A stretch of DNA of 64,000 nucleotides from Ramlibacter sp. Leaf400 (GCF_001424545.1 NZ_LMQL01000015.1:1-64000), one strand, 5' to 3'. Shown: positions 8,025 to 17,073, numbered from the stretch's first letter. Numbers and translations are program-made. Notes: a model not told the origin generated them from the sequence alone.

Positions 8025-9536
8025 TCACCTGCCGCGACGAAGCGCCCAGCGCTCCAGCAGCTCGAACACCAGCTGCGTCAGCAGCGCCAGCGCCGCGGCC
8101 GGGATGGCACCGGCGAGAAGCGCGGTGCCGTCGTTGAGCGCCAGGCCTTGCGCGATGCGCTCGCCGTACCCGCCGGCGCCGATGAAAGCGGCGATCGTCG
8201 CGGTGCCCACCGTCAGGATGGCGGCCGTCTTGATCCCCGCCAGGATCGCGGGGACCGCCAGCGGGAAGTCCACGTACCGCCATCGCTGCGGCGCCGTCAT
8301 GCCGAGCGCCAGGCCGGCCTGCTTCAGGCCCGCCGGCACCTGGTCCAGGCCGAGCGCCGTGTTGCGCACGATGGGCAGCAGCGCGTAGAGCGACAGCGCC
8401 ACGATGGCCGGGACCGTGCCGATGCGCCCGAGCAGGGGGATCAGCGCCGCCAGCAGGGCCAGCGAGGGGATCGTCTGCAGCACGCCCACGGCCGCCAGGA
8501 TGGGCTGGCTCAGCTGCCGGCTGGCGGCCGCGGCCGCGCCCAGCGGCACGCCCAGGAGCACCCCGATCCCGACCGAGGCCGCCACCAGGCCCACGTGCTG
8601 GCGGGTGAGCCGGCCCAGGTCGTCGCTGAACACGCGGCCCCACAGCCCGGGCTTGCGCGCCGGAGCGCCCGCGGTGGAGTCCGCCGTGCGGCCCGCCATG
8701 AAGTCCTCGGCGATGGCCGCGAAGGTGCGGCCGCGCAGTTCCGCGTCGCCGTTCATGCGGATCATGCGGCTGCCATCGATGCGGCCTTCGAGTTCGCGGA
8801 TCGCCTTCCAGGCCAGCGGCGCGCGCTGGGGCAGGTCGATGCGGTACAGCAGCACGGCGTCATAGCGGGGGAAGTAGCCCGCGTCGTCCTCCAGCACCGT
8901 GAGGCCCAGCTCGGCGATCTTGGCGTCGGTGGTGTAGATGTCCGTCACCGCGATGCGGCCGCCGGCCAGCGCTTCGTACGCGATGCCGTGGTCGATCCCC
9001 GTCGGCCGCTGCGGCAGGCCGTAGCGGGCGGCCAGCCCGGGCCAGCCGTCCGCGCGGCCCAGGAACTCCTGCGAGACCGCGATCGGGAGCTGGGGATGCC
9101 GCCGCAGGTCGCCCACGGTGCGCAGCGACCGTTCGCGCGCGACCTGCGCCGTCGTCGCCAGCGCGTAGCCGTTGGAGAAGCCCAGGGGCACGGCGAAGGC
9201 CAGACCGGCCTTGCGCAGCTCCTGCTGCAGCGTCTCCGGCTTGCTGCCCGCGGGGAGCTTGAGGATCTCCTTCTCGATGGTGCCCAGGTACTCGGGATAG
9301 ACGTCGATCGAGCCCAGCTTCAAGGCCTCCAGCACGACGGCGGTGCTGCCCAGGCCGGGCCGGTGGACGGCCTGCGCGCCCGATTGCTGCGCGGTGCGGG
9401 CGATGATCTCGCCGAGGATGTAGCTCTCGGTGAAGCGCTTGGAGCCGACCGCCAGCTGCTCGGCGGCGTTCGCCCCGCCCCAGCAGGCCGCAAGGCCCAT
9501 CGCGAGCGCCGGAAGCAGGTGTCGGCAGGTCAGCAT
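8025..9536 (-). CDS. Fused glycine-betaine/choline-type ABC substrate-binding protein and permease
   Basis: 503 residues from ATG 9536. Residues 1-25 are a signal or anchor segment. Residues ~28-285 are an OpuAC/OsmF-type binding domain with the GSKRFTESYILGEI opening and the DVYPEYLGT motif. From ~300 onward there is a BPD-type permease domain with about five membrane segments and a PLAVPAILAGIKTA-type EAA loop. Binding domain and channel are therefore one polypeptide with the binding part first. The ATPase partner is not in this window. The substrate is probably a quaternary amine or similar osmolyte, by family. An in-frame start at 9656 would run into the divergent gene's control region. 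Confidence 0.87.
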   Translation of the reverse strand: MLTCRHLLPALAMGLAACWGGANAAEQLAVGSKRFTESYILGEIIARTAQQSGAQAVHRPGLGSTAVVLEALKLGSIDVYPEYLGTIEKEILKLPAGSKPETLQQELRKAGLAFAVPLGFSNGYALATTAQVARERSLRTVGDLRRHPQLPIAVSQEFLGRADGWPGLAARYGLPQRPTGIDHGIAYEALAGGRIAVTDIYTTDAKIAELGLTVLEDDAGYFPRYDAVLLYRIDLPQRAPLAWKAIRELEGRIDGSRMIRMNGDAELRGRTFAAIAEDFMAGRTADSTAGAPARKPGLWGRVFSDDLGRLTRQHVGLVAASVGIGVLLGVPLGAAAAASRQLSQPILAAVGVLQTIPSLALLAALIPLLGRIGTVPAIVALSLYALLPIVRNTALGLDQVPAGLKQAGLALGMTAPQRWRYVDFPLAVPAILAGIKTAAILTVGTATIAAFIGAGGYGERIAQGLALNDGTALLAGAIPAAALALLTQLVFELLERWALRRGR

Positions 9537-9646
9537 CGAGGGCAGGGGGGTGCAGCTCGGGCGATCGTACTCCGGCCGTTCTCGCGCTGCCGAGCGGCTA
9601 AGATGGTTCCGCCCCGCAGCGCCACCCCGCGCGGCCGTTCCCGCGA

Positions 9647-10867
9647 ATGCAAGCACCCCCGGACATCACGCCCTACATCGGCAAGCTCGTCAGCTTCCGA
9701 CGCGACCTGCACGCCCATCCCGAGCTCAAGTTCGAGGAGTCGCGCACGTCCGGCCAGGTGGCGGCCTGGCTGCAGGCGCTGGGGCTGCCGGTGCAGCGCG
9801 GCCTCGGCGGCACCGGCCTGGTGGCGACGCTGCGCGGCAAGGGACCGGACGCCGCCGATCCGGCGCGCGCCATCGGCATTCGCGCGGACATGGATGCGTT
9901 GCCGGTGCAGGAGCTCAACGCCTTCGGGCACGCCAGCGTCCACGCCGGCCGCATGCACGCCTGCGGCCATGACGGCCACACCACGATGCTGCTGGGCGGC
10001 GCGACGCTGCTCGCGCAGCGGCCCGACTTCAACGGCACGGTCCACTTCATCTTCCAGCCCGGCGAGGAGGGCGGCGCCGGCGCGCGCCGCATGATGGAGG
10101 ACGGCCTGTTCGAGCGGTTCCCGATGCAGGCGGTGTTCGCGCTGCACAACTGGCCCGCGCTGCCGGCCGGGCAGATGGGCGTGCGGGTGGGGCCGATCAT
10201 GGCCGCCACCAACCGGTTCGAGATCCGCGTGCGGGGGCAGGGCGGCCACGCGGCGCAGCCGCACACCACGGTGGACCCGATCCCGATCGCCTGCGCCATC
10301 GTCGGGCAGCTGCAGACACTGGTCTCGCGCGGCGTCGATCCGCTCGACAGCGCGGTGCTCACCATCGGCAGGATCGAGTCGGGCACGGTCGAGAACATCA
10401 TCCCGGACGAGGCCTTCATCTACGGCACCTGCCGCACGCTGGGCATCGCGACGCAGGACCAGCTGGTGGAGGGCCTGAAGCGCATCAGCAGCCACGTCGC
10501 GCAGGCCCACCGCGCGAGCGCGGAAGTGATCATCAAGCCCGGCTACCCGAGCACGGTCAACCATGCGCGCGAGGCCCGCTTCATGGCGCAGGTGATGGGC
10601 TCGGTGGTGGGCCCGGACAACGTGCACGCCGACGTGCCGCCCGCGATGACCGCGGAGGACTTCGGCTTCATGCTGGAGAAGGTGCCCGGCGCCTACGGCT
10701 TCATCGGCAACGGGCCGGGGGGCCGGCCGGGGATCAACCTGCACAACGCGGCGTACGACTTCAACGACGACCTGCTGGGCCCGGGCGCGAGCTTCTGGGA
10801 CCGGCTGGCACGCCACTGGTTCGAACAAGGGCAACAGGAACAGCCTGGGAAGGAAGTGCGTTCATGA
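9647..10867 (+). CDS. M20 family amidohydrolase (hippurate hydrolase type)
   Basis: 406 residues. RRDLHAHPELKFEE opens the domain. C106 and H108 in HACGHDGH, E140/E141 in QPGEEG, H167 in ALHNWP and the C-terminal LHN motif supply the di-metal site of the IAA-amino-acid/hippurate hydrolase group. The probable reaction is hydrolysis of an N-acyl amino acid in the cytoplasm. The TGA overlaps the ATG of the Bug receptor gene (ATGA at 10864-10867), suggesting uptake of an acylated compound followed by cleavage. It is divergent from the betaine-type transporter. Confidence 0.88.
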   Translation: MQAPPDITPYIGKLVSFRRDLHAHPELKFEESRTSGQVAAWLQALGLPVQRGLGGTGLVATLRGKGPDAADPARAIGIRADMDALPVQELNAFGHASVHAGRMHACGHDGHTTMLLGGATLLAQRPDFNGTVHFIFQPGEEGGAGARRMMEDGLFERFPMQAVFALHNWPALPAGQMGVRVGPIMAATNRFEIRVRGQGGHAAQPHTTVDPIPIACAIVGQLQTLVSRGVDPLDSAVLTIGRIESGTVENIIPDEAFIYGTCRTLGIATQDQLVEGLKRISSHVAQAHRASAEVIIKPGYPSTVNHAREARFMAQVMGSVVGPDNVHADVPPAMTAEDFGFMLEKVPGAYGFIGNGPGGRPGINLHNAAYDFNDDLLGPGASFWDRLARHWFEQGQQEQPGKEVRS

Positions 10868-11844
10868 CATCTCGCCGGAGCGCCATCGCGCTGGGCCTGG
10901 GTTCGCTGGCGGCGGCGGTGCTGCCGCTGCCCGCGCGCGCACAGGCCGCATGGCCCAGCCGCCCGCTGCGGATCATCGTCCCGTACCCGGCGGGCGGCGT
11001 GAACGACGTCGTCGCCCGCCTGCTCGGCGAGCGCCTGCGGCCGCTGCTCGGGCAGCCGGTGGTGGTGGACAACCGCGCGGGGGCCGGCGGCACGATCGGC
11101 ATGGATGCCGTCGCCAAGGCCGGCGACGAGCACACGCTGGCCTTCGCCGCCATCAGCCCGCTGACGCTGAACCCGCACATCATGAAGGTGCAGTACGACC
11201 CGCTGAAGGACCTGGTGGCGGTCGCGTCGGTGATGTACTCGCCGGTGTACGTGCTGGCCACGTCGCGCTTCCGGGGCGCGCGCTTCGAGGACGTGGTCGC
11301 CAGCGCGAAGGCCGAGCCCGGCAAGGTGAGCATCGCCAGTTCCGGCTACGGCACGCTCGGCCACATCATGATCGAGCAGATCCGCCGCAAGTCGGGTGCG
11401 GACCTCACGCACGTTCCCTACAAGGGCGGCACCCAGCTCGTCACCGACGCGGCGGGCGCGCAGTTCGACCTGCTGGTCGCCAACCCGTTCGCGCCCCTCA
11501 ACGCGCTGATCGACGAGGGCCGGCTGCGCGTGCTGGCCGTCACCGGCCCGCGGCGCCTGCCCAACCTGCCGCAGGTGCCGACGCTCGCGGAGCTGGGCCA
11601 CCCGGACGCCAACCTCACCTCGCTGTTCGGCTTCTACGCCCCCGCATCGATGCCGGCCGACGCGGTGCGGCGCCTCAATGCCGAGATCAACAAGGTGCTG
11701 GGCGAGCCGGAAGTGCAGGCGCAGCTGCGCAAGCTGGACAACGTGGTGAGCCCCGCCACGCCCCAGCAGTTCGCGGCCGTCATCGAGAGGGAACACGCCG
11801 CCAACGCGCGGATCGTGAAAGAGGCCAACATCAAGGCCGAGTGA
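10864..11844 (+). CDS. Bug/TctC-type tripartite tricarboxylate transporter substrate-binding protein
   Basis: 326 residues with an N-terminal export signal that starts SRRSAIALG and ends at PARAQA (near residue 28), possibly Tat-type. The RIIVPYPAGG motif, the VDNRAGAGGTIG block and the FTHVPYKGG-like LTHVPYKGG segment are diagnostic of the Bug family of periplasmic solute receptors, which bind organic acids and are greatly expanded in Comamonadaceae and Bordetella. No TctA/TctB membrane genes are nearby, as is usual for orphan Bug receptors. Translation is probably coupled to the M20 amidohydrolase. Confidence 0.9.
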   Translation: MTSRRSAIALGLGSLAAAVLPLPARAQAAWPSRPLRIIVPYPAGGVNDVVARLLGERLRPLLGQPVVVDNRAGAGGTIGMDAVAKAGDEHTLAFAAISPLTLNPHIMKVQYDPLKDLVAVASVMYSPVYVLATSRFRGARFEDVVASAKAEPGKVSIASSGYGTLGHIMIEQIRRKSGADLTHVPYKGGTQLVTDAAGAQFDLLVANPFAPLNALIDEGRLRVLAVTGPRRLPNLPQVPTLAELGHPDANLTSLFGFYAPASMPADAVRRLNAEINKVLGEPEVQAQLRKLDNVVSPATPQQFAAVIEREHAANARIVKEANIKAE

Positions 11845-11874
11845 CGGCGGGCAGGAAGGACAGGCCCGGGCCGC

Positions 11875-12663
11875 TCACACGACCATCGGGGTGGCGGCGC
11901 CATCCATCGAGACGACGGCACCCGAGACGTAGCCCGCGCGTGCCGAGGCCAGGAAGACCACCACGTTGGCGATCTCCTCCGGCGTGGCCAGCCGGCCGAG
12001 CGGCGCCCGTGCGATCGCCTGCGTCAGGACTTCCTCCGCTTGCAGGCCCTTCAACCGGGCGTCGGCGGCCAGGCCTTCCGCCATGCGGTCGGTCAGCGTC
12101 AGCCCCGGATTCACCGCGTTGACGCGAACGCCGCGCGGCCCCCACGCCGCGGCGAGGCCCGCGGTGGCCAGCATCAGCGCGGCGTTGGCGGCGCCGCCGG
12201 CCAGGTGGGTGGGGGTGGCGACCTTGCCGCCCATGCCGATCACGTTGACGATCACGCCCCGCCCGCGCTCGCCCATGCGCCGCACCACCGGGTCCATCAC
12301 GTGGACGTAGCTGAAGAACTTGGCATCCATCGCGGCGCGCCAGGCGTCGGGCGTGAGTTCCGTGAAGGGCGTGCGGCGGGCGGCGCCGGCCGAGTTCACC
12401 AGCACGTCCACCGGCCCCTGAAGCTCCGCCGCGTCCACGGCCTGCAGCGCGGCCTTCGCATCCTGCAGGTCGGCCGCGAGGCAGGCGACCCGGCCGGGGG
12501 CGCGGGCTTCCAGGTGCGCGCGGGCTTCGTCCAGGTGGGCCTGGGTGCGCCCGACCAGGGTGACGCGGGCGCCTTCCTGCAGGAACAGGTGGGCGCAGGC
12601 CAGGCCGATGCCGCGGCTGCCGCCGGTGATGAGGACGTGCAGGCCGCCGAGTTCGAGGTCCAT
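11875..12663 (-). CDS. SDR-fold protein lacking the catalytic Ser-Tyr-Lys
   Basis: 262 residues with an intact Rossmann nucleotide motif (TGGSRGIG, residues 13-20), an NSAG variant of NNAG at 90-93 and the usual C-terminal GAVVSMDGA. The catalytic region reads VNVIGMGG...AGGAANAAL: by alignment the Ser is G143, the Tyr G156 and the Lys N160. All three catalytic positions of classical SDRs are therefore lost, while length and fold signals are normal, so this is not obvious pseudogene decay. It may bind nucleotide without classical redox chemistry or use other residues. It lies 47 bp after the GST gene on the same strand. Confidence 0.82.
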   Translation of the reverse strand: MDLELGGLHVLITGGSRGIGLACAHLFLQEGARVTLVGRTQAHLDEARAHLEARAPGRVACLAADLQDAKAALQAVDAAELQGPVDVLVNSAGAARRTPFTELTPDAWRAAMDAKFFSYVHVMDPVVRRMGERGRGVIVNVIGMGGKVATPTHLAGGAANAALMLATAGLAAAWGPRGVRVNAVNPGLTLTDRMAEGLAADARLKGLQAEEVLTQAIARAPLGRLATPEEIANVVVFLASARAGYVSGAVVSMDGAATPMVV

Positions 12664-12710
12664 GGGGGTGTCGGTCGTCGTGGAGTGATGTCTGAAGAAT
12701 CGAGCCGGGC

Positions 12711-13379
12711 TCAGCTCGCGGGCGCGCCCGGCTGCAGGTGCGGCGCGGCGAGGCGGAAGGCCTCGATCGCGTCGCAGCGCGCCATGATGCGGTCGACGGT
12801 GGGCGTGCCTTCGGTGTCGATCTTGAACACGCGCATCACCGCGATGATGCTGGCCAGGCAGATGTCCGCGAAGGTCACCGAATCGCCGTGGCAGAAGGTG
12901 CCGGTCTGCGGCTCGTTCGCCAGGCGCTGTTCCAGGGCCGCGAGCCCGGTGCCGAACCAGCGCACCTGCCATTGCCGCCACTGCGCGTCGCTGAACCCGG
13001 CCTCGCCCTGCAGGTACTTGCGCACGCGCGGCGTGATCAGCGGATGCGTGTCGGCCGCCAGCATGCCGGCCAGCGACCGCACGCGCGCGCGGCCATGCAG
13101 GTCCGGCGGCAGCAGGGGCGGTTGCGGCTGCATCTCCTCGAGGAACTCCAGGATGGCCAGCGACTGCGTCATCGGCGGATGGCCCGCCTGCACCAGCGCC
13201 GGGATGGCGCCCATGGGGTTGAGCCGCAGGAAGGCCTCGCCGCGGTGCTCGCCCGCGTCGACGTCGACGAAGCGCTCCTGGGCCTGCAGCCGCTTGAGGG
13301 CCATCGCGACGCGCACGCGGAAGGTGGCCGAGGTGCGCCAGTAGCCGTAGAGCTCGAATTCGGGAGGTGGGGAGGCCAT
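12711..13379 (-). CDS. Zeta-class glutathione S-transferase, maleylacetoacetate isomerase-like
   Basis: 222 residues. The N-terminal thioredoxin-fold domain carries YGYWRTSATFRVRVA (residues 11-25), NPMGAIPAL and QSLAILEFLEE, the zeta-class pattern. The catalytic region corresponding to SSCS in MaiA is RTSAT with S17. The C-terminal all-helical domain ends in an FADICLAS-type N-capping motif. It probably isomerises a maleyl compound in aromatic breakdown or performs a related glutathione reaction. AGGAGA sits 6 bases before the ATG. It is the first gene of a pair with the SDR-like gene. Confidence 0.85.
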   Translation of the reverse strand: MASPPPEFELYGYWRTSATFRVRVAMALKRLQAQERFVDVDAGEHRGEAFLRLNPMGAIPALVQAGHPPMTQSLAILEFLEEMQPQPPLLPPDLHGRARVRSLAGMLAADTHPLITPRVRKYLQGEAGFSDAQWRQWQVRWFGTGLAALEQRLANEPQTGTFCHGDSVTFADICLASIIAVMRVFKIDTEGTPTVDRIMARCDAIEAFRLAAPHLQPGAPAS

Positions 13380-13480
13380 GCTTGTCTCCTGCTGGGGGTG
13401 CGCAGGAGGGAAGTATGGCCGCAGGACGATGGGCGGGGATGCGGCCGGCAGGCGGCGCGGGGCACCGCCCGGTCCGTGCT

Positions 13481-13648
13481 TCAGCAGTTGCCCTTCTTGG
13501 CCTGCCCGGGCGGGCAGAAGCCGCCGCGCGCCGCCGGTGCGTGCGAGCCCGCCGGATCCACGACGACCGCCACGCCCGGCGTGTAAACCGCACAACCTCC
13601 CAGGGTGGAGAACAGGCAGATGCAGAAGGCGACGCGCAGGAACTTCAT
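13481..13648 (-). CDS. Small lipoprotein
   Basis: 55 residues from ATG 13648, chosen because GAGGT lies 8 bases upstream; the in-frame ATG at 13672 would place charged residues before the signal. The n-region is MKFLR, the hydrophobic core is VAFCICLFSTL, and LGGC is a good lipobox with the lipidated Cys near residue 19. The short mature part contains two further Cys residues. No family recognised. Convergent or cotranscribed partners are not apparent. Confidence 0.65.
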   Translation of the reverse strand: MKFLRVAFCICLFSTLGGCAVYTPGVAVVVDPAGSHAPAARGGFCPPGQAKKGNC

Positions 13649-13784
13649 TCGGTGGACCTCGTGGATGGGCACTGCCCGGGGGCAGCTGTGCGGGACTGTA
13701 CGGGCCTCGCACGGGCAGTCCGCCGCTGCGCCGGGGGAAGTCGACGGGCGGACGCCCCGGCCCTCCGAGCGGCGGGGGACCGCC

Positions 13785-14795
13785 TCAGAGGCGGGTCTCG
13801 AAGCTGCGGCTCAGGACCACCTGCCCGCCCTGGCGCACCACGTACTCGCCGACGTAGCGGCCGCGCACCCAGCCCCCGGCGGGGCGAGCCGCGCCGGTGA
13901 AGACCATGTTCTGCGCCTGGTCGCGGGGCAGGGGCGGGGTGGTGTTCGCGGCGAGCAACGCGCCGTCCGGTCCCTTGAGGGTGACGGTCTGCACGTCGCC
14001 GGCCTTCAGGCCGATCCCCCTCGCGTAGGCGAGCAGGGCCGGAGCGTCGGGAGTGGGCGCGTCCGGTCCTTCCTCGATGGCCGCCATGGTCAGCGGCGCC
14101 TGCGCGGCGAAGCCGGCATTCAGCACGATGCGCGCCTTGTAGGCGAGCGCCTCCTGCAGCTCGGGCCGCCAGAGGCTACGTCCGCCCTGGCAACTGCCCT
14201 CCGGCGCGCCGTAGGCGAAGGGGTCGACCAGGGCCTGGCCGCTGCGCACGGTGAAGTGCAGGTGCGGGTACTCGGTGCGCCCGGAGAGCCCGACCCGCCC
14301 CAGCACGTGGCCCGCCTTCACCTCGTCGTCCGGCTTCACGGCGATGCTGCCGTTGGCCAAGTGGCAGTACTGCGTGGTGAAACCGCCTTCGTGGAGGAGC
14401 AGCACGCCGTTGCCGCAGTCGCGCCCCTCCAGCGCCTCGCGCCCGGTGATGCGCACCGAGATGTCGGCCACGCCGTCGCGCAGGCGCAGGACCCGGCCGT
14501 CGGCGGCCGCGAGCACGGCGACGCCCTGCCTTTGCCGCGCCAGGGTCGGCACGCGGAAGTCGATGCCGGTGTGGGCCTGGTAGGTGCGCGAGCCGCACTG
14601 GTAGTCGAGGACGCCCGGGCCGGGATCGCGGTCGACGTAGTTCTGGATCTCGCAGTCGACGCCGGGCCGGCACTGGATCGGCAGCGCCAGGCTCGGGGGC
14701 GTGACCTGCGCCGCCGCCGGCGCCGCCGCGAGCCAGCCGCCCGCGAGCGCCGCGAGGGCAAGGGGCAGGCGTATGGAGGCCCAGGCGTTGCGCAT
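13785..14795 (-). CDS. M23 family peptidoglycan endopeptidase, exported
   Basis: 336 residues with a Sec signal peptide ending near AAAQ (residue 30). The lysostaphin-type M23 domain spans ~60-205: H75 and D79 in HTGID, H145 in QYCHL, and H178/H180 in YPHLH provide the zinc ligands and catalytic His, all present. A C-terminal ~120-residue beta-rich region is unassigned. Probable periplasmic cross-bridge hydrolase. The ATG comes 2 bases after the stop of the thioesterase gene (TGAGCATG), so reinitiation is likely. Confidence 0.88.
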   Translation of the reverse strand: MRNAWASIRLPLALAALAGGWLAAAPAAAQVTPPSLALPIQCRPGVDCEIQNYVDRDPGPGVLDYQCGSRTYQAHTGIDFRVPTLARQRQGVAVLAAADGRVLRLRDGVADISVRITGREALEGRDCGNGVLLLHEGGFTTQYCHLANGSIAVKPDDEVKAGHVLGRVGLSGRTEYPHLHFTVRSGQALVDPFAYGAPEGSCQGGRSLWRPELQEALAYKARIVLNAGFAAQAPLTMAAIEEGPDAPTPDAPALLAYARGIGLKAGDVQTVTLKGPDGALLAANTTPPLPRDQAQNMVFTGAARPAGGWVRGRYVGEYVVRQGGQVVLSRSFETRL

Positions 14796-14797
14796 GC

Positions 14798-15286
14798 TCA
14801 CCCCGGGGGATGGGCGGAATGCGTCGCCAGCCGGGCCCGCACCTCTTCGCGCAACTGCTTGCGCAGCTTGGCCGCTTCGCAGCGCCGCTTCTCGTCGGGC
14901 GTGAAGGGGCGCAGGGGCGGCACCGCCACCGGCTTGCGCTCGTCGTCCACCGCCACCATGGTGAAAAAGCAGCTGTTGACGTGCCGCACGCCCTGGCTGC
15001 GGATGTCCTGGGCCATCACCTTGATCCCGATCTCCATAGAGCTGCTGCCGGTGTGGTTGACGCTGGCCAGGAAGGTGACCAGCTCGCCCACGAAGATCGG
15101 TTCGCGGAAGGTGACCTGGTCGACCGACACCGTCACCACGTAGCGCCCGGCGTAGCGGCTGGCGCAGGCATAGGCCACCTGGTCGAGCCACTTCAGGAGG
15201 TGGCCGCCGTGCACGTTGCCGGCGAAGTTCGCCGTGTCGGGCGTCATCAGCACGGTCATGGTGAGCTGGTGGGCGGGCAAGTCCAT
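14798..15286 (-). CDS. Acyl-CoA thioesterase, hotdog fold (YciA/BFIT-like)
   Basis: 162 residues with one hotdog domain: MTPDTANFAGNVHGGHLLKW contains the Asn/His-Gly-Gly catalytic helix start, followed by LDQVAYACASRYAG and the V.VDQV.F..P strand. It hydrolyses acyl-CoA in the cytoplasm; chain-length preference is not visible. CAGGAGA lies 8 bases before the ATG at 15286. It is immediately upstream of the M23 peptidase gene and divergent from the DUF899 gene, 129 bp away. Confidence 0.87.
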   Translation of the reverse strand: MDLPAHQLTMTVLMTPDTANFAGNVHGGHLLKWLDQVAYACASRYAGRYVVTVSVDQVTFREPIFVGELVTFLASVNHTGSSSMEIGIKVMAQDIRSQGVRHVNSCFFTMVAVDDERKPVAVPPLRPFTPDEKRRCEAAKLRKQLREEVRARLATHSAHPPG

Positions 15287-15415
15287 CGTTCGGTCTCCTG
15301 GCAAGGCCCCCGAGTGTCGCCGACCCGCTCCACGGTCGAGCCGCAACGCACGGTAGCGGACTCGGGCGTGCGCTTTCCGTACGATGTTCCGTCGGTCGCA
15401 CGCGCAGGAGCCCCC

Positions 15416-16115
15416 ATGACAGATCAGCTGAAGTCCGCCGCGGAACTGGCGGCCAGGGCGAAGACGCCGTTCCCGGGCGCGTCGCGCGAGTACGAGGCGG
15501 CCCGCCAGGTCCTGCTGGCCGAGGAGATCGAGTTCCGCCGCCGCATGACGCGGCTGGTCGAGCAGCGCCGCGCGCTCCCGCGTGGGCCGGTGATCGCCAA
15601 GGACTACCGCTTCCGCGACAACGAGGGCGCCGAGGTCGGGCTGCGCGAGCTCTTCGGCGACAAGGACACGCTGGTGACCTTTCTGGATGTACGGACCGCA
15701 GCGTGCGCGGCCCTGCCCGATGTGCACCAACTGGCTGGGCGCCGTCAACGGCAATGCGGCCGACATCAAGCAGCGGGTGGCGCTCAAGATCCTCGGCCGC
15801 TCCACCGTGGAGCGGCAGAACGCCTTCGCCGTGGAGCGCGGCTGGCGCGACCTGGACTTCGTGCAGACGGTCGGCGACGACTACGCCAACGACCTCGGGC
15901 TGCTGACGCCCGATGGCCTGGAATACCCCGCGCTGACGGTCTTCCAGCGCGACGGCGACCAGGTCCGGCTGTTCTGGGCCAGCGAGATGACGCTCGAGAT
16001 GGCCGATCCGGGGCAGGACCCGCGCGAGGCGCCGGACATCGCTTCGCTGTGGTCGGTGCTGGACCTCACGCCGCAGGGGCGGGGCACGGACTGGTACCCG
16101 AAGCTGTCCTACTGA
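15416..16115 (+). pseudogene. DUF899 (thioredoxin-like) gene with a frameshift
   Basis: The first frame from ATG 15416 (AGGAG upstream) gives the N-terminal half of a DUF899 protein up to DKDTLVTF. The remaining half, starting WMYGPQRARPCPMCTNWLG and ending TPQGRGTDWYPKLSY, is in the next frame, open to 16115. The junction lies at 15678-15690, in a short T-run (ACCTTTCTGG). Two bases missing from the T-run would restore a family-like LVTFFWMYGPQR. The CPMC motif typical of the family is in the second half. This may be a true inactivation or a sequencing/assembly error; both halves are otherwise well conserved. Confidence 0.82.
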
Positions 16116-16124
16116 CCGCGCGAA

Positions 16125-16571
16125 TCAGCCGGGAATTTCCGGCTCGACCAGCTGCGCCAGCGACAGCAGCGACTCCTGCCAGCCCAGGTAGCACATCTCC
16201 ACCGGGATCACGGAAGGGATGCCGTCCTGGACCACGCTCATGTCGGTGCCGCAGGACACCCGGGCGAGCGTGACGGTGGTGGTCATGCGGCCGGGCAGGT
16301 TCGGGTCGTCGAACGCGGCGTCGTAGACCACGCGCTGGCCGGGCACCAGTTCCAGGTAGCGCCCGCCGAAGGAATGGGCGTGCCCCGTGCCGAAGTTGGT
16401 GAACGACATCCGCCATTCGCCGCCGACCACGGCGTTCATGGCGTGCACCTTGCCGATGAAGCCGAACGGCGGCAGCCATCGCTCGAAGGCGCCGGGTTCG
16501 ACGAAGGCGCGGTAGAGCCGCTCGGGCGGGGCGCGCAGCACGCGGTGGTGGCGGACGGTGGAGGTGGACAT
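16125..16571 (-). CDS. SRPBCC family protein (AHSA1/activator-of-Hsp90-like fold)
   Basis: 148 residues starting MSTSTVRHHRVLRAP at ATG 16571, with TGGAGA 7 bases upstream. The PPERLYRAFVEPGAFERWLPP block and the C-terminal WQESLLSLAQLVEP helix are typical of the AHSA1-like START/SRPBCC small-ligand-binding proteins. The protein is cytoplasmic; the ligand is unknown. It is convergent with the frameshifted DUF899 gene, 9 bp apart. In-frame sequence upstream to 16679 lacks protein-like features. Confidence 0.83.
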   Translation of the reverse strand: MSTSTVRHHRVLRAPPERLYRAFVEPGAFERWLPPFGFIGKVHAMNAVVGGEWRMSFTNFGTGHAHSFGGRYLELVPGQRVVYDAAFDDPNLPGRMTTTVTLARVSCGTDMSVVQDGIPSVIPVEMCYLGWQESLLSLAQLVEPEIPG

Positions 16572-16707
16572 GGAGTTCTCCAGGTTGTGAGAGGACGGCC
16601 CTCTGCGTGCATGACGAACGAAGGGAGCGGGGATCGACACGGCGACAGCGAGTCCGAAGGGTTTCTGGGCTTTGGACAAAGCTGAACATTTGTCCAGAAT
16701 CTCGGGG

Positions 16708-17034
16708 ATGGACGTCGAGCCGCACGGAAAACTCCTGGCCAGTCACGCGAGGGAACTGCAGCAGCAGATCGAACAGGATCGATTGACGGCGCACCGGCGC
16801 ATCGGGATGGAATTGCTGGGCCGGGAGGAGCGCAGGAACCACTTGCTGGAATCGGCCAGGCGCGAGGTGCGCCGCTGGGCGGAGCAAGGCCTGTGCAGCC
16901 AGGACTACATCGACCGATGGAGCGAATGGCTCTCATTGCCGGTCGGGGAACTGGTCGAGCGCATGTGTTCCGACGCGCAAGGGTGGGGCAGGGCCATGAG
17001 GCAGAACTCCCCGTTCGGCACCGCGTCGGAATGA
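16708..17034 (+). CDS. Hypothetical helical protein
   Basis: 108 residues from ATG 16708; a TTG at 16672 would add 12 residues. The sequence is rich in Arg, Glu and Gln and predicted almost wholly helical (SHARELQQQIEQDRLTAHRR), with a C-terminal DYIDRWSEWLSLP segment. No signal peptide or membrane segment is seen and no named family is recognised. It is divergent from the SRPBCC gene and convergent with the ICL/PEPM gene. Confidence 0.6.
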   Translation: MDVEPHGKLLASHARELQQQIEQDRLTAHRRIGMELLGREERRNHLLESARREVRRWAEQGLCSQDYIDRWSEWLSLPVGELVERMCSDAQGWGRAMRQNSPFGTASE

Positions 17035-17073
17035 TCCCTGGAGAGCGCAACAGCACGGAGAGGCCCCGGCTTT

